Positions 1-11,499 of a stretch of DNA of 64,000 nucleotides are shown piece by piece; position 1 is the first letter of the stretch, and each line of letters begins with the position of its first letter. A program made the position numbers and the translations under genes. The notes beneath the pieces were generated by a model that had not been told where the DNA came from, searched no databases, and saw nothing but the letters and a program-made list of their open reading frames with translations. Source of the stretch: Gyromitra esculenta (Eukaryota > Ascomycota > Pezizomycetes > Pezizales > Discinaceae); the NCBI GenBank assembly GCA_038503075.1, contig JBCAML010000003.1:1922001-1986000 (forward strand). Direction: 5' to 3'.

Positions 1-1
1 G

Positions 2-3000
2 ACTGCCGTCGTCGAGGACTCGGGCCCGGTGACGAAGGTACATAAGGCTGGTGTTTGTGCGCTGCGTGGTCAGGTATGATTGCTTTCTGCTAGGTTAATG
101 GCCGAGGTTAGGCTTACTAAAGCCCTTGCTAACAACTATATACAGTGCGGTAAAAAATCATTCTTTGGTGGACAATTGCCATGCCCAGACAACGAACCAG
201 CCCGGGATCCGACTGATGCTGTGAGGGAGCAGCTCATCAATATATGCGGAGATGCTTGGAAGGAAGGCCCCGTGTGTTGTGAGAAAGACCAGGTATGTAG
301 ACGTTGCCCAATGGTCTCGATATCCAAGTTTTACTTATATTTGAACCTAGCTCGATAATCTGGCCGGCAACCTCAAGAAAGCTGAAAACATGATCTCATC
401 CTGCCCTGCTTGCAAAGCCAACTTTTTTAACCTCTTCTGCACATTTACTTGCTCGCCCGACCAATCGTTATTTGTAAACGTCACTTCAACTCAAACACTT
501 GGCAACAAAAAGGAAATCGTCACGGAGCTGGATTATTTTGTTTCTGAAAAGTTTGGAAGTGGTTTCTACGACTCGTGCAAGGACGTCAAATTTTCTGCTA
601 CCAATGGCTTCGTTATGGATCTCATCGGTGGTGGTGCGAAGGATTATCCGGCTTTCTTAAAATTTCTGGGAGATGAGAAACCCTTCGGGTCGCCGTTCCA
701 GTTAAACTTCCCTGCGGATGACAAAGTTAATGCACCGATGGAACAAATGGACGAATCACCAAAAAGGTGCAACGATAAGGACGTAGCATACAGATGTGCT
801 TGCGTTGACTGTCCCTCGGTTTGTCCAGCGTTACCAGAAGTTCACACAGGAAAGGATTGCAAAGTTGGGGTGGTTCCATGCTTTAGTTTTACAGTCATCG
901 TCATTTATTCCGTTTCTCTATTTATAATTGTCGCCGGATATTGGGCACGCGTGGCCAGTAAGAAGATACATGAGAGATCTGAAAGGCGGCGGTTGTTGCG
1001 GGACACTGCGCCGAGCGATGACGAAGATGAAGGGGATGTCGTGAATTCTGGAATGATGGACAAGCCTTCTAGAGATTACCCCCTTAACACCCATCTGGAC
1101 AACTTTTTCTCCTGGCTCGGGGAGTCTTGTGCACATCTCCCTGCCCTGACGATAATGATCAGTGTGGTATGTGTGGGTCTTCTGAGTTTAGGTTGGTTAA
1201 ACTTCGCTGTGGAAAACGACCCCGTAAGGTTATGGGTTAGCCCTACCTCTGAAGCTGCCATGGAGAAACAGTTCTTTGATGAGAATTTTGGTCCATTCTA
1301 CCGCGTCCAACAGGCATTCCTCGTCAACGATACCACCAACGCTGGTCCTTCGCCAACTCTAGATTACGATGTTCTAGGTTGGTGGTTTGACGTGGAAAAC
1401 CGTATCCGTCGAATGAAGAGTTTGATGTACGGTGTTACCTTAGACGATGTCTGCCTTAAACCCACTGATTCTGGCTGTGTTGTCCAATCTGTAACTGGTT
1501 ATTTTGGGAATGACTTCTGGAATGTCAAGGAACCGACTTGGAAGAGAGATCTGAGATCATGTACAGCGCAGCCAGTGCAAAGTCAGTGTTTGCCAGATTT
1601 TGGACAGCCCTTAAATAAAGAGTTGCTGCTGGGAGGTTGGGAAGAAACAGGAGACGTGGTTGACGCGAAAGCTATGATCGTGACGTGGGTTTTAGAGAAT
1701 CATCCCGAAGGTTCTGAGGCACTTGAAAAGAGTATGGATTGGGAAACAAGCCTGAAGAGTACTTTAATTTTGGTACAGGGTGAAGCAAAAGAGAGGGGAT
1801 TAAGGTTGAGTTTTTCGACGGAAATTAGTTTGGAGGAGGAACTCAACAAGAGCACCAACACCGATGCGAAGATTGTGGTGATTAGTTACATCGCCATGTT
1901 TATCTATGCTAGCTTCGCTCTAGGAAGTACTAGCCTAGCAATCTCACATTTCTTCCATCAACCCAGCAAAATCCTTGTCGAGAGCAGGTTTACCCTTGGG
2001 ATTTTCGGAATAATTATCGTTCTGATGAGTGTCTCGGCGAGCGTGGGATTATTCTCGGCTATGGGAATTAAAGTAACACTTATCATCGCAGAGGTTATCC
2101 CGTTCCTTGTTCTGGCGGTCGGTGTGGACAACATTTTCTTGATTGTGCACGAATTCGAAAGAGTCAATTATTTGCACCCAGGTGAAGCTGTGGAGGTTCG
2201 AGTTGGAAAGGCAATGGGGAGGATAGGACCCAGTATCCTATTGTCAGCGACAAGTGAGACGATTGCTTTTGCACTTGGAGCTATCGTGACGATGCCTGCG
2301 GTTAGAAATTTTGCGATTTATGCAGCAGGTGCGGTATTTGTGAATGCTGTACTGCAGGTCACGATGTTTGTTGCAGTTTTGGCTCTAAATCAAAAGAGGG
2401 TGGATAGTTCAAGAATGGACTGCTTTCCTTGCTTTAAGGCCCCTGGCGGCTATGAGGCGAACGGACAGTCTAACGGTTCTCTGTCGGGAACGAGAGGTGA
2501 AGCTAGGTCATCTCCCGACTATACTACAGAAGAGGGTGTGTTACAGAAATTTATTCGCAAACAATACGCACCAAAACTTTTAGAAAGGCGGACGAAATGG
2601 AGCGTGATGATTATTTTTTTGGGCCTGTTTACGACAGGGCTGGCTCTCCTGCCAAAAGTGGAACTTGGTCTTGGTAAGCTCTGAATCTTTAATACCTGGC
2701 GTTTTTTGGGCATGGATTTGCTGATACTCTTGATACATGTAGACCAAAGAATCGCCATACCAAGTGATTCATATTTAATTAGCTATTTCAACGACCTTTA
2801 TGATTACCTTGGTATTGGTCCGCCAGTCTACTTTGTCACTCAGGGACAAAACGCCACCGAAGTAGACGGTCAACAAACCCTCTGTGGGCGCTTTTCCACA
2901 TGCGATACCTATTCGCTCGCGAATGTCCTTGAACAAGAAAGAAAACGCCCTGAAACCTCCTTTATTGCTGAGCCCGCTGCGAGTTGGATTGATGATTACT

Positions 3001-4118
3001 TCCTCTGGCTTAACCCGTCCCTCGATCAATGTTGTAAGGTTAAGAAAAAAAATCCCTCGGAACTCTGCGGAGAATTCGATAACAGCTACAAATGTAAAGT
3101 TTGTTTCGAGGACCGAAAACCAGCCTGGAACATTACCCTTAGTGGGATGCCGCAAGGACAAGAGTTTTTGGACTACCTCAAAATTTGGATTAATGCACCT
3201 ACTGGGGAAGATTGCCCACTAGCCGGAAAAGCAGCCTTTTCTCATGCCATTGTTCCCGATTACGAAAAGGCTACCATCAAAACATCTCATTTCAGAACAT
3301 CACATACACCTTTACGAAGTCAACAGAATTTTATTGACGCTTATGCATCTGCACGTAGAATCGCTAGTACTATTTCCAGGAACACTGGAATCAAAGTGTT
3401 CCCTTACTCCAAGTTTTATATATTTTTTGATCAATACTCCACTATAGTGAGATTGACTAGGGGATTGCTGCTCGCAGCATTGGGATGCATTTTCTTCGTC
3501 TCAGCGATCTTATTAGGAAGCATCAAGACCGGATTGGTTATTAGCGGAACTGTTCTCATGATTGTCGTTGATATAATGGGGGTCATGGCTATCTGGGGCG
3601 TAAGTCTGAACGCGGTCAGCTTGGTTAACTTGGTCATTTGCGTCGGGATTGGCGTCGAGTTCTGTTCCCACGTTGCCAAAGCATTCATGTTCCCGAGCAG
3701 AAGCGTAGTAGGTAGAGTCCGAGTAAGGCTCAGAGGCAAAGACGCGAGAGCAATGGGTGCATTGGTCAGTGTTGGTGGCTCGGTGGGTTATTTCCCTCCT
3801 TTAACCCTCTTAGTAAAATTTGTGGCTAACTAATGTATATAGGTTTTCTCTGGCATCACTATAACAAAACTCATTGGCGTCTGCGTGCTTGCGTTCACCC
3901 GTTCGAAGATTTTTGAAATCTACTATTTCCGAATGTGGCTCGCGCTCGTTATCGTTGCAGCTACACACTCTTTGATCTTTTTACCCGTTGCGCTAAGCTT
4001 TTTTGGCGGTGAAGGCTATCTCTCGGATGATGGCGATAGCCTTGAGGAAGATTTAAGGAGTAGGGTTTACAGAAATCTTGTCCCAGATTCCGACGACAGT
4101 TCTGAAGACGAAGAATAG
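2..4118 (+). CDS. NCR1: NPC1-type sterol transporter (Niemann-Pick C1), 5' end cut by the window
   Basis: Moves sterol across the vacuolar/lysosomal membrane and takes part in sphingolipid and sterol homeostasis (family knowledge). Exons read as 2-73, 146-292, 351-2673, 2743-3782 and 3843-4118; every junction keeps phase and gives 1285 residues in the window. The N-terminal Cys-rich sterol-binding domain starts near CGKKSFFGG and LPCPDN. A sterol-sensing domain lies around 1980-2400, with GVDN in a membrane helix (proton-relay region of this RND-like family). The second transmembrane block carries the matching GIGVEFCSH. The tail is very acidic ([11 protein letters not shown]). Introns are 58-72 nt with GCTAAC or CTGATAC branch sites; the 2674-2742 intron contains a TACATGTA palindrome. 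The start codon and signal peptide are upstream of the window. Confidence 0.95.
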
Positions 4119-5373
4119 GTTGTTGATTAACATTATGGTGAAGTTTTTTAAGTTTTCTTTTGGAATTGCTAGCGGGATTACTACTTTGTATTACTTATTT
4201 TTCTTTTCTTGTCTTGACATGCATATTTTTATGGCAGGGACGGGAGGTTGTTGCTGTGGCGTTCGCTCGTTTTTTGTTGGTTTTTATGAAATGGGATGTA
4301 TTCTGGGTCCAGCTCAGTTCGTTGGATCATTGAGAGATGAGATTGATATGCAGAAGACGATGCAAAAATACAGGGAATGGTAAAGCGCGGATCATGGGTC
4401 TAGAAAAGGGGCCCTTTGTTGTATACAAGTGTTGTTTTTGTGTTTGACGTACTTTCAAACGTACAGCACAGAAACAAATACTACCCATTGTAATATGTAC
4501 ATCTTAGTATCTTTTTCTTTTAGCACTCCTAGACAGGATTATGAAAACACAGGAAGTGCATATGTTGAACCAAAAACATCGTATCTGAACCATACACGTA
4601 ACATTGGTCGAGTACATAAAATCATATTACTAAGTTTGCGGCGTTGGATGGCACAAACAACTAGAATATCTAAAGCTAAAGTAAATTGTTAAGATATCCT
4701 GGGCCATATACTTTCTAAGCACCGAGTGTTCCTTTAGGGCTGGATCACCACCGGGTGTGAGGTGAAGCGTTGTTTTTGACGAATCTCATAAGCCTAAGCG
4801 ATTAAAAATAAAATGGATATGTTGATTGGTGAATAAGTCTTTGGAAAGTCTACTCTAAGTTAAACCTGGAATACTACCTATTTAGGATTTTCTAGACCTC
4901 GAGAATTCTAGTTTGGGGAGGTGATGTCCCCCCACAGCCAAATATATATCCCAAATACCAGTTGAGGTCGCGATGTCACAAATCGCAACCTTTTTCAAAT
5001 GCGGTCCAACCGGAAAGTATCGAACCAAGTGATCAAATTTAAGGACCAGTTTTTATCCATCTATATCGTCGATTCTAGCGCAGACTTTCCCATGCCATCT
5101 CTCACCCTAATTACACAGAAGAAACCTCAAAGCTAAAAAACTGAAACAAAAACTGGACAAAACTGGCTCAGTATACAGACAAATCGAACTGATGGCAAAA
5201 CGAAACGAAATACCCATTAACCCCAAAGCAAACCAATTACCACCTAAGAAAATTTGAAAATAAAAGATTATGCATTATAAAAAAAATTCGTAGAAAAAAA
5301 TTACTAAAAGAAACAGCAACCGCCGCCAAACTTAAAAATGAAATAAGAGTTAGTCTGCCAAGAAACGGGAAGC
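4119..5373. other. Intergenic, convergent 3' flanks
   Basis: Between the NPC1 stop and the stop of the minus-strand small protein. It is AT-rich with A-tracts near 5230-5340, probably 3' UTR. I see no gene. A weak inverted repeat (GGTCGCGAT / ATCGCAACC) sits near 4966-4990. Confidence 0.6.
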
Positions 5374-6012
5374 TTATTTCGCAGCCTCAACGGGTGCTGA
5401 CATCTCCTCAAGCCTTTTAGACTCCTCCGCTTTAACCTCTGTCAAAGCGGGGGGAGTTCTCGGGACCCCCGCAGTAGGTGCGGATGTCTCTGCAGTAGGT
5501 GCAGTAAGAACAGGGGGCTCTTTTTGGGTCAAGGAAGCTTCGGGTGCTTTAACTACTACTGCGGGCTCTTCTTGCTTGTGAACTGTTTAATGTCAGTCAT
5601 ATGCACCCCTTCCCACCCTCTAATATCCTCTTCTGCACTCTTTCTCAACGAAACGAGACAATAAAAGGGGAACTCTTAGACCGAACCCAACGGGATAGCG
5701 ATTTTTTCTTACCATCGACACTGGGCGCGGGTGCAGGAGCAGGTGCAGACGCAGCAAGCTCTGTCTCGACAGCCGGAGCAGCAGCAACGGGAGCAGCTTC
5801 GGGGGCTGGAGGCGCGGCTTCGGTCGATGATTCGCCAGCTACGGCGGGAGGTTCCTCAGTGGCCTTCTTATTCTTTTTGCGGCCAAAAAATGAACGGCCG
5901 AACTTCTTCAAAGATTCGAGAGCGTTGGGAGGCTGTTGGAAATACTGGAGTTAATTTTGCGGGCTGAGTAAGCGGTAGAAGCTGAACGGAGAGGACTTAC
6001 GACACCAGGCAT
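5374..6012 (-). CDS. Small Ala/Pro/Glu/Lys-rich protein, unidentified
   Basis: I do not recognise this protein. Exons on the minus strand are 6012-6001 (12 nt, MPGV), 5944-5713 and 5582-5374, giving 150 residues and ending at a TAA. The donors GTAAGTCC and GTAAGAAA are strong, and the 130-nt second intron ends AAACAG. After MPGVYFQQPPNALESLKKFG there is a basic patch (FFGRKKNKK), then a long Ala/Pro run with PAPAPAP, then a Lys/Glu-rich tail ending VEAAK. No signal peptide or membrane helix is visible, so an intrinsically disordered soluble protein is likely. Acceptor choice at 5933 or 5945 (both AG, 12 nt apart, same phase) would give two isoforms differing by YFQQ. The phase-consistent splicing makes it a credible gene, but its function is unknown. 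Confidence 0.65.
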
Positions 6013-7076
6013 GTTGGATGTATATTTCTCTTGCGAATGTGATGAAGTTGAGAGAGAAGAAAGAATACTCGACCGAATTGAAGGGAGGGAAGACTTTCGG
6101 AAGAGGAAGTGAAGAATGAATATAAATAAAAGTATGGAACGCGAAACGAAAATCACAGAAGTTTCTTGGTGGAGAAGGACTGAGGGTGAGGTGGAGGAAT
6201 TCTTTGGGGGAGGGGAGAGGATAAATACGCGGACAGCCATAGACCAAAGAGAGGGTCGCTTCAACGCATTGACCGGTCGGCAGGGATCTCTGGCTCGAGC
6301 AGGAACTCTAGGCCTTATGAAATTACGATACCAAGACTTTTTTCCATCGTCAATCCCAAACATGTCCAATAAAATTCTTCGGGATGTCCTGAGATTGGCC
6401 AAGTCTTTCCCAATCGGTAATCTCCTGTTGGCCGTGTGCGCTTCGATTGGATACGCCCAGCTTCGGTTTGGATATATCTGCCGGGCTTCGCTGCTTCAGG
6501 GATGAGGTGTTTTAAGCAGCTTTCAGACGCTACGCTGGAGAACCATTTGCAAATTCAAAGTTTACATATTCGAGGGGCACCTGCTGCTATGAAATGCGTT
6601 TGCTCTAAGCTGAACACGATGAGGGGAGACTATGAAATACATGTAGATACGCATCGCATTGGACTGTCATCGACCCATTATATGAGCAAACGTGGACAAG
6701 CTGCTTATGTTTCATATTCATTATTGGCCATCTGGGCAAGGTGACAACTGCCAGCACGGAAGGCTTGTTCATGTATTCTGGAAATCTGGGCCGAATTATG
6801 ACAGAACACCTCTTTGACCTTCTACCATATCATTCATCTACATTGAGGGCCCAATTAAGACGGCTAGGAAGACGCGGAGAGAAACGTCAAAGTCTCAGAT
6901 TGTCCTAATTTTGAAATATCTGATTCTCGGAAGAAAAAAAAAGGGCCCGGCAACCAGATCCGATATTGGAAAGACATTCGAGCGAATGTTCTTCGTGAAT
7001 GCGAATCTCCAAGGAAAAAAAACTATTCTTAGATTATTAATGTATGTCTTTGATACCATTGATCGAAATATGCCGC
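6013..7076. other. Intergenic
   Basis: Upstream of the small protein and downstream of RRP42. It contains one TACATGTA palindrome at 6638. Short open frames here overlap on both strands and show no family signature; I see no gene. Confidence 0.55.
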
Positions 7077-8063
7077 CTAATTCGCATCCACTACGCCTTG
7101 CAGACTTCCAAAGACCTCCTTCCCAACTCCCAGGCTCTCCTTAATAATTTTTTTAATAACCCCCCTCTTCACCCCTCCCGCAGCGTCTACCGCTATGCCA
7201 CCACCATCACCACCAACGCCCTTAGTCCCAGCTGTTATTCCGCCAGCCCCAGACTCCAATGTCCGCACCCCAATAACTTTGGGGGTATCCTCAATTGAGT
7301 TGGAAGCTAGAGAAACGGCAAGAACACAGTCTCCAACCGAAAGCTCTTCTCGAGTCGGGTCAAAGAATATATTTTCTCCAACACTCATGACCAGCAGTGT
7401 GATTGGTGGGAGTTGGCTAGTGGCCGGGTACAGAGGAACGGAAGCATCCCAGTCATCGTCGAAGACAGGATCCTCATCCGATTCGGAGATCAACCGGGGA
7501 ATTCTTGTCGAACGAAGAGCGAGATTGGTGGAAAGGGAGAGAAGTGTAGCAGGATGTGAAAGTGGTGGGGTTATTAACAAAATCTAGATCATTGCTGTTA
7601 GCATAAATCCAATTAAAGCGAGGATTACAAGACTAGGGGCACAAACGTCAATATACAATTTCCAATGAAATTTATTCGTGATAACCAGCCTTTCCGTAAG
7701 CGTAGAAGTCGGTGTGAGTAAGCTCTCCCCAACCGTCATACCCAAAAACACTCCTAGCGGATCATCGTCCCTCTGTCCCTGCACTTCCACTCCGACCTCG
7801 ACCCAATTCTTCCTCTTCCCGTCTGCTGTTGGCTCTGTAGGCTCAACTTCAACTTTAATGCCAACTACGCACTCTCCACCATCACCCCAGACCATTCGCG
7901 CAGAGCCATTTGTGGATGGAAGAATGTCGATTTCTGCCACAAGCGGCCGAAATTGTGTTGGGGTGCGTGCATCAGGGCGAATTGGTGAAGCAAGAGCAAG
8001 AGAAGACTGGAGGTATGAGAGCTCTGCTGGAGAGATTAGGTTTGCTGGAACTGGGGGTGCCAT
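7077..8063 (-). CDS. RRP42: Exosome core subunit Rrp42 (RNase PH-like)
   Basis: A structural subunit of the six-membered RNase PH ring of the RNA exosome, which processes and degrades rRNA, snRNA and mRNA in nucleus and cytoplasm. Eukaryotic ring subunits are catalytically dead (family knowledge). Exons are 8063-7647 and 7583-7077, 307 residues. The N-terminus SPAELSYLQSSLALASPIRP followed by R-T-P-x-Q-F-R-P is the characteristic Rrp42 start; the splice joins HWKLYID to ILLITPPLS in the conserved RNase PH core, followed by LALRSTRIPRL. The 63-nt intron has an unusual GTTTGT donor and a perfect ATGCTAACAG branch and acceptor region. The Gly-rich C-terminal tail (near 7200) is less conserved. 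The gene diverges from GPN3 with only 185 bp between start codons. Confidence 0.93.
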
Positions 8064-8248
8064 GGTCGTGGAAGTGATTGAGGTCGCAAGTGGAATTTGT
8101 AGCTATGGTGGGTTGCGCCGTCATAATTTGAATTTGGACCAGGAAATTTGAGCCGCAACGCTTAAAACCGCATACGAGTAACTTTACTATATCCACATTC
8201 ATCCCCACGATTTCACCACAGTTCTTAAAATATAGTTACGCTTGAGCT
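8064..8248. promoter_or_regulatory. Short bidirectional promoter between RRP42 and GPN3
   Basis: The start codons of RRP42 (8063, minus) and GPN3 (8249, plus) are 185 bp apart, so both 5' UTRs and promoters must share this segment. I see no clear TATA box. Co-regulation of two housekeeping RNA-machinery genes is an inference. Confidence 0.6.
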
Positions 8249-9347
8249 ATGAGTCGATTCGGAGTTCTGGTAATTGGGCCTGCAGGCTGTGGCAAGGTAA
8301 CCTAATGTTCCCGGAAAACTCTTGGGAAATCGTTTCGTTGACGCTGCTGGCAGTCTACGTTTTGTGCTGCGCTTATCGCTCACATCAAGAACATTAAACG
8401 TTCATGTATGTGTACCAGCCTAAGCTTCCTCAATTATTGCTCAAAACACGCTATTAATACTTGACCTTCCCAGGTGTTTATGTCAACCTAGATCCAGCTG
8501 CTGAAGAATTCGAGTACGAACCTGACGTCGACATTAAAGACCTAATATGCCTAGAGGATGTAATGGACGAGATGGGGCTTGGTCCCAACGGTGGTTTAAT
8601 GGCCTGTTTTGAGTATACATTCTCTTCGTTTTGTAAACCACTTTCACAAGTCCTGACCCGCATTACAGATTCCTTATGGACAACCTTGACTGGTTAGAAT
8701 CGGAACTCGGTGAAACCGGGGAAGACTCGTTAACAATCTTCGACTGTCCTGGGCAAATCGAACTCTACACACACGTACCCATCCTCCCAAATCTCGCAAA
8801 GCACTTGACTGGACATATGTCTTTCAACCTCTGTGCAGCATATCTCCTCGAGCCCACATTCGTCATTGATAAATCCAAATTCTTCGCGGGAACCTTGAGC
8901 GCTATGAGCGCTATGATCATGTTAGAGATCCCGCACATCAACATTCTATCAAAGATGGATCTAGTGAGAAATCAAGTTAGTAAAAGAGAACTAAAGAGAT
9001 TTTTGGATCCCGACCCAAGCATTCTTGCCAGCGATATACATGCAGAGACGAACCCAAAATTTCATAAGTTGAATGAATGTACGCTCTCCATTACTCACCC
9101 CCCCCACACCCCACACAATGCACGTGATTAATGAATATTGATTGACCTGACCGTTTCTGAGATAGGTGTGGTGAGCCTAATCGATGACTTCTCGATGGTC
9201 CAGTTTTTGCAGCTGGAAAGTCAAAATGAGGATAGCGTTCAAGCTACGTTGAGCTATATTGACGACTGTCTGGGATGGTCGGATGTCCAAGAGCCTCAGA
9301 TAAAAGATGAACCTGATCAGGATTGGGAAGAACCAACCCAGGATTAA
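8249..9347 (+). CDS. GPN3: GPN-loop GTPase 3
   Basis: A small GTPase needed for assembly and nuclear import of RNA polymerase II (family knowledge). Exons are 8249-8296, 8354-8405, 8474-8612, 8669-9078 and 9166-9347, all in phase, for 276 residues. Visible motifs in order: [18 protein letters not shown] (P-loop, split by the first intron after GCGK), VNLDPAAE, the family-defining GPN in [19 protein letters not shown] (G3), SKMDL (G4), and [10 protein letters not shown] near the C-terminus. The short acidic end ([13 protein letters not shown]) fits GPN3 better than GPN1 or GPN2, which have longer tails. The first 100 nt of coding sequence are divided among three small exons. Start chosen as the ATG directly preceding the P-loop. 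Confidence 0.93.
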
Positions 9348-10479
9348 TAGATGCTAATATTGCTACATTTTTTCTGAAGAAAAAAACAAAAAACCGTCCC
9401 TGCTTAAAGGTTATACTCAGCCGAACGAGACGATGAATTAGTGAGAAGCGAAAGGCTATACTCATAGTCCATCACTCGAGAGCTTGGAATTAAGTAGTGG
9501 TAGTGTCGAGTTTGGGTTCGAAAGGCATTTCAGTACATACATAATATAATTGATACTTATATAATTAGGTATTGTTACATGTAGTCCTTGGTACTAAATA
9601 GTATTGACTTCAAATTAAACTATATTACCGGAATTCACAAAGATTCTAGAATACAGTTTTTTTATAGAGATTTTGAACACGTGGCGCATAATTAGGAAAC
9701 AGAAAGAACTAATACAAAACTAGAGTTATGCTGTTTAGTTGTATTTATGGTTTGGCGAAGGGTAACCAGACTATTTTCTAGGAACTCGATCTCAGCAAGA
9801 GGATGGCAGTGGATAAGGTTACCACAAACCATGTGCCCAGTAAGCATTACCATAATATTTAGGCTGTCCTGTCCTATCGTCACTCGAAAATTCATCAATC
9901 GACACTAGATTTGAGACAGGCTAGTAAACAACGCATATCACTAGGGAAAGAAACAACCCACCATTTGGATAGACTGCCAAGGACATAGATTGACACCGTG
10001 CTTTGGCCAGTTCTTCTCATCATCTTGTTATATCCTCTTAGAGCTTAGCAAACGTTCAAAACGGTCCATAAAAGGGGGGAAGGGGAAAGTATGGTTTATC
10101 TAATTAATCTCTCTTGCAAAAAAATTATTCATTCTTCTCATGAACCCCCATTATTCCAATATGAAACATAATACTGATAGATCCCAAAACCCCATCTTAG
10201 CAACACTTCAGCCAGATCGAAAAAATATCAACGCGTGGAAAAAAAAAAGGCACAGACAAGGATACAAAGGACAAAAAAATTTTGTTCTAAAGAACTATAC
10301 AAACTAGTTCCCGTTGAAGCTGCAAGTCCGTAGGCAAGAAGGTGGCTGCTATGCATAGGAAGGTAATTTGTGGCCGAACATGACGGACGTGTCAGCTCGA
10401 ATTGGAAATGGAATTACGGGTGTGCGAGGAAGGAGAGGAAGCTGCAGCTGATGGTATACTCCCTGGGCTCTTCATCCAT
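9348..10479. other. Intergenic, convergent
   Basis: An AT-rich stretch between the stops of GPN3 and the Tudor protein, with one TACATGTA at 9576. I see no gene or RNA. Confidence 0.55.
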
Positions 10480-11499
10480 CTATTCTTCTTCCTCCCCTTG
10501 TTGATAAATATGCTTTCCTCTCGTAGCATCTTTCCGCATAGGCTGGCCAGAGCCCGTAAATCCAACTACCCCAGCTGTTAACCACTAAACCTCCCGGGAA
10601 CATATTGTTGGGTAGGTCAATCAGAAATTGTATATATGTACCTCGTCCATGTACTCCATCTGGCGTCCTAAACATACTGCTCTCACCAATTTTCTTCGCT
10701 TTCCCTACCTTCCCTTTTACCCCCTTCTGTGCAAAGTTCTGCCACTTCTTTTTGCCGTCTTCCAGGACCTTATTCTGCGCGATTTTCCGTCCTGCCTTTG
10801 CAGGTTTCTGTGGACCGTCAAGCGTGTCTGTCGACTTTCGTTTATTTGCCTCGGCCAATTCCGCGTTTATAGTTGCCGGTTGCGAGATGACGGCGCCGTT
10901 CGATGTCGAAGTAGGGGTTGTTGACGCGTTGTTGGCGGGTTCATTCTCAAGTTTACGTTTCTTGTTTGCATTATTCGCTGGCTTGATATGCTGTGGGTGA
11001 AGCGTCTCCGTAGCATTGTATTGCGTGAACTTGACGATGTAGACGGGATTTTTTTGAGATCCCATCACGGATGTAATCCTGGCTGGATACAGCTGGTTAT
11101 CACCACTTGTCCATCGCGCCAGAACGTTATCGCCAACTGCATAGATACTACTTCCCGAGCCAGCACCTCCTTCAATAGGAGTCGCAGGCGTGTCCCGCCT
11201 GCTTATGCCGTTGCTACTGTAAGGTGAAGATGAATAATTAGTAGTAGATGCGGGGGGTTGACTCTCAGAGGGGGTTTCGTTCAAACCCCCTAGTTCCGCG
11301 ACGAGGGTAGAGAGTTCCGCGACGAGGGCCGAGAGCTCGACATTTTCGGGATCGGCTTTGAGGGCAGCTTCGACGGATTCGAGCTGGAGATTAGGGAGGA
11401 GGTTAGCGATATTGTGTTTGTATACTGTTCTGAGAAAGATAGTGTGTATATTAACTAACTAACCTGGAGTTTATATTCTTTAAGCTCAGCGTCTGACAT
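10480..11499 (-). CDS. Tudor-domain splicing factor, SPF30/SMNDC1-like
   Basis: Likely a spliceosome assembly factor that binds dimethyl-arginine on Sm proteins through its Tudor domain (family knowledge of SPF30). Exons are 11499-11464 (MSDAELKEYKLQ), 11383-10642 and 10565-10480, 287 residues. The N-terminus is a short coiled coil (LESVEAALKADPENVELSAL). The Tudor domain runs from IYAVGDNVLARW to TEALHP-like TETLHPQHIKP, followed by a nuclear-localisation-like NKKRKLE, a basic linker, and the SPF30-specific KKKWQNF and SMFRTPDGVHGR blocks. The last exon gives VGFTGSGQPMRKDATRG and an acidic GEEEE end, as in this family. A duplicated ALVAELS heptad (SALVAELSTLVAELGG) occurs in the N-terminal helix. 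The first intron (80 nt) ends in two CTAAC/CTAAT-like branch motifs before CTCCAG. Confidence 0.9.
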
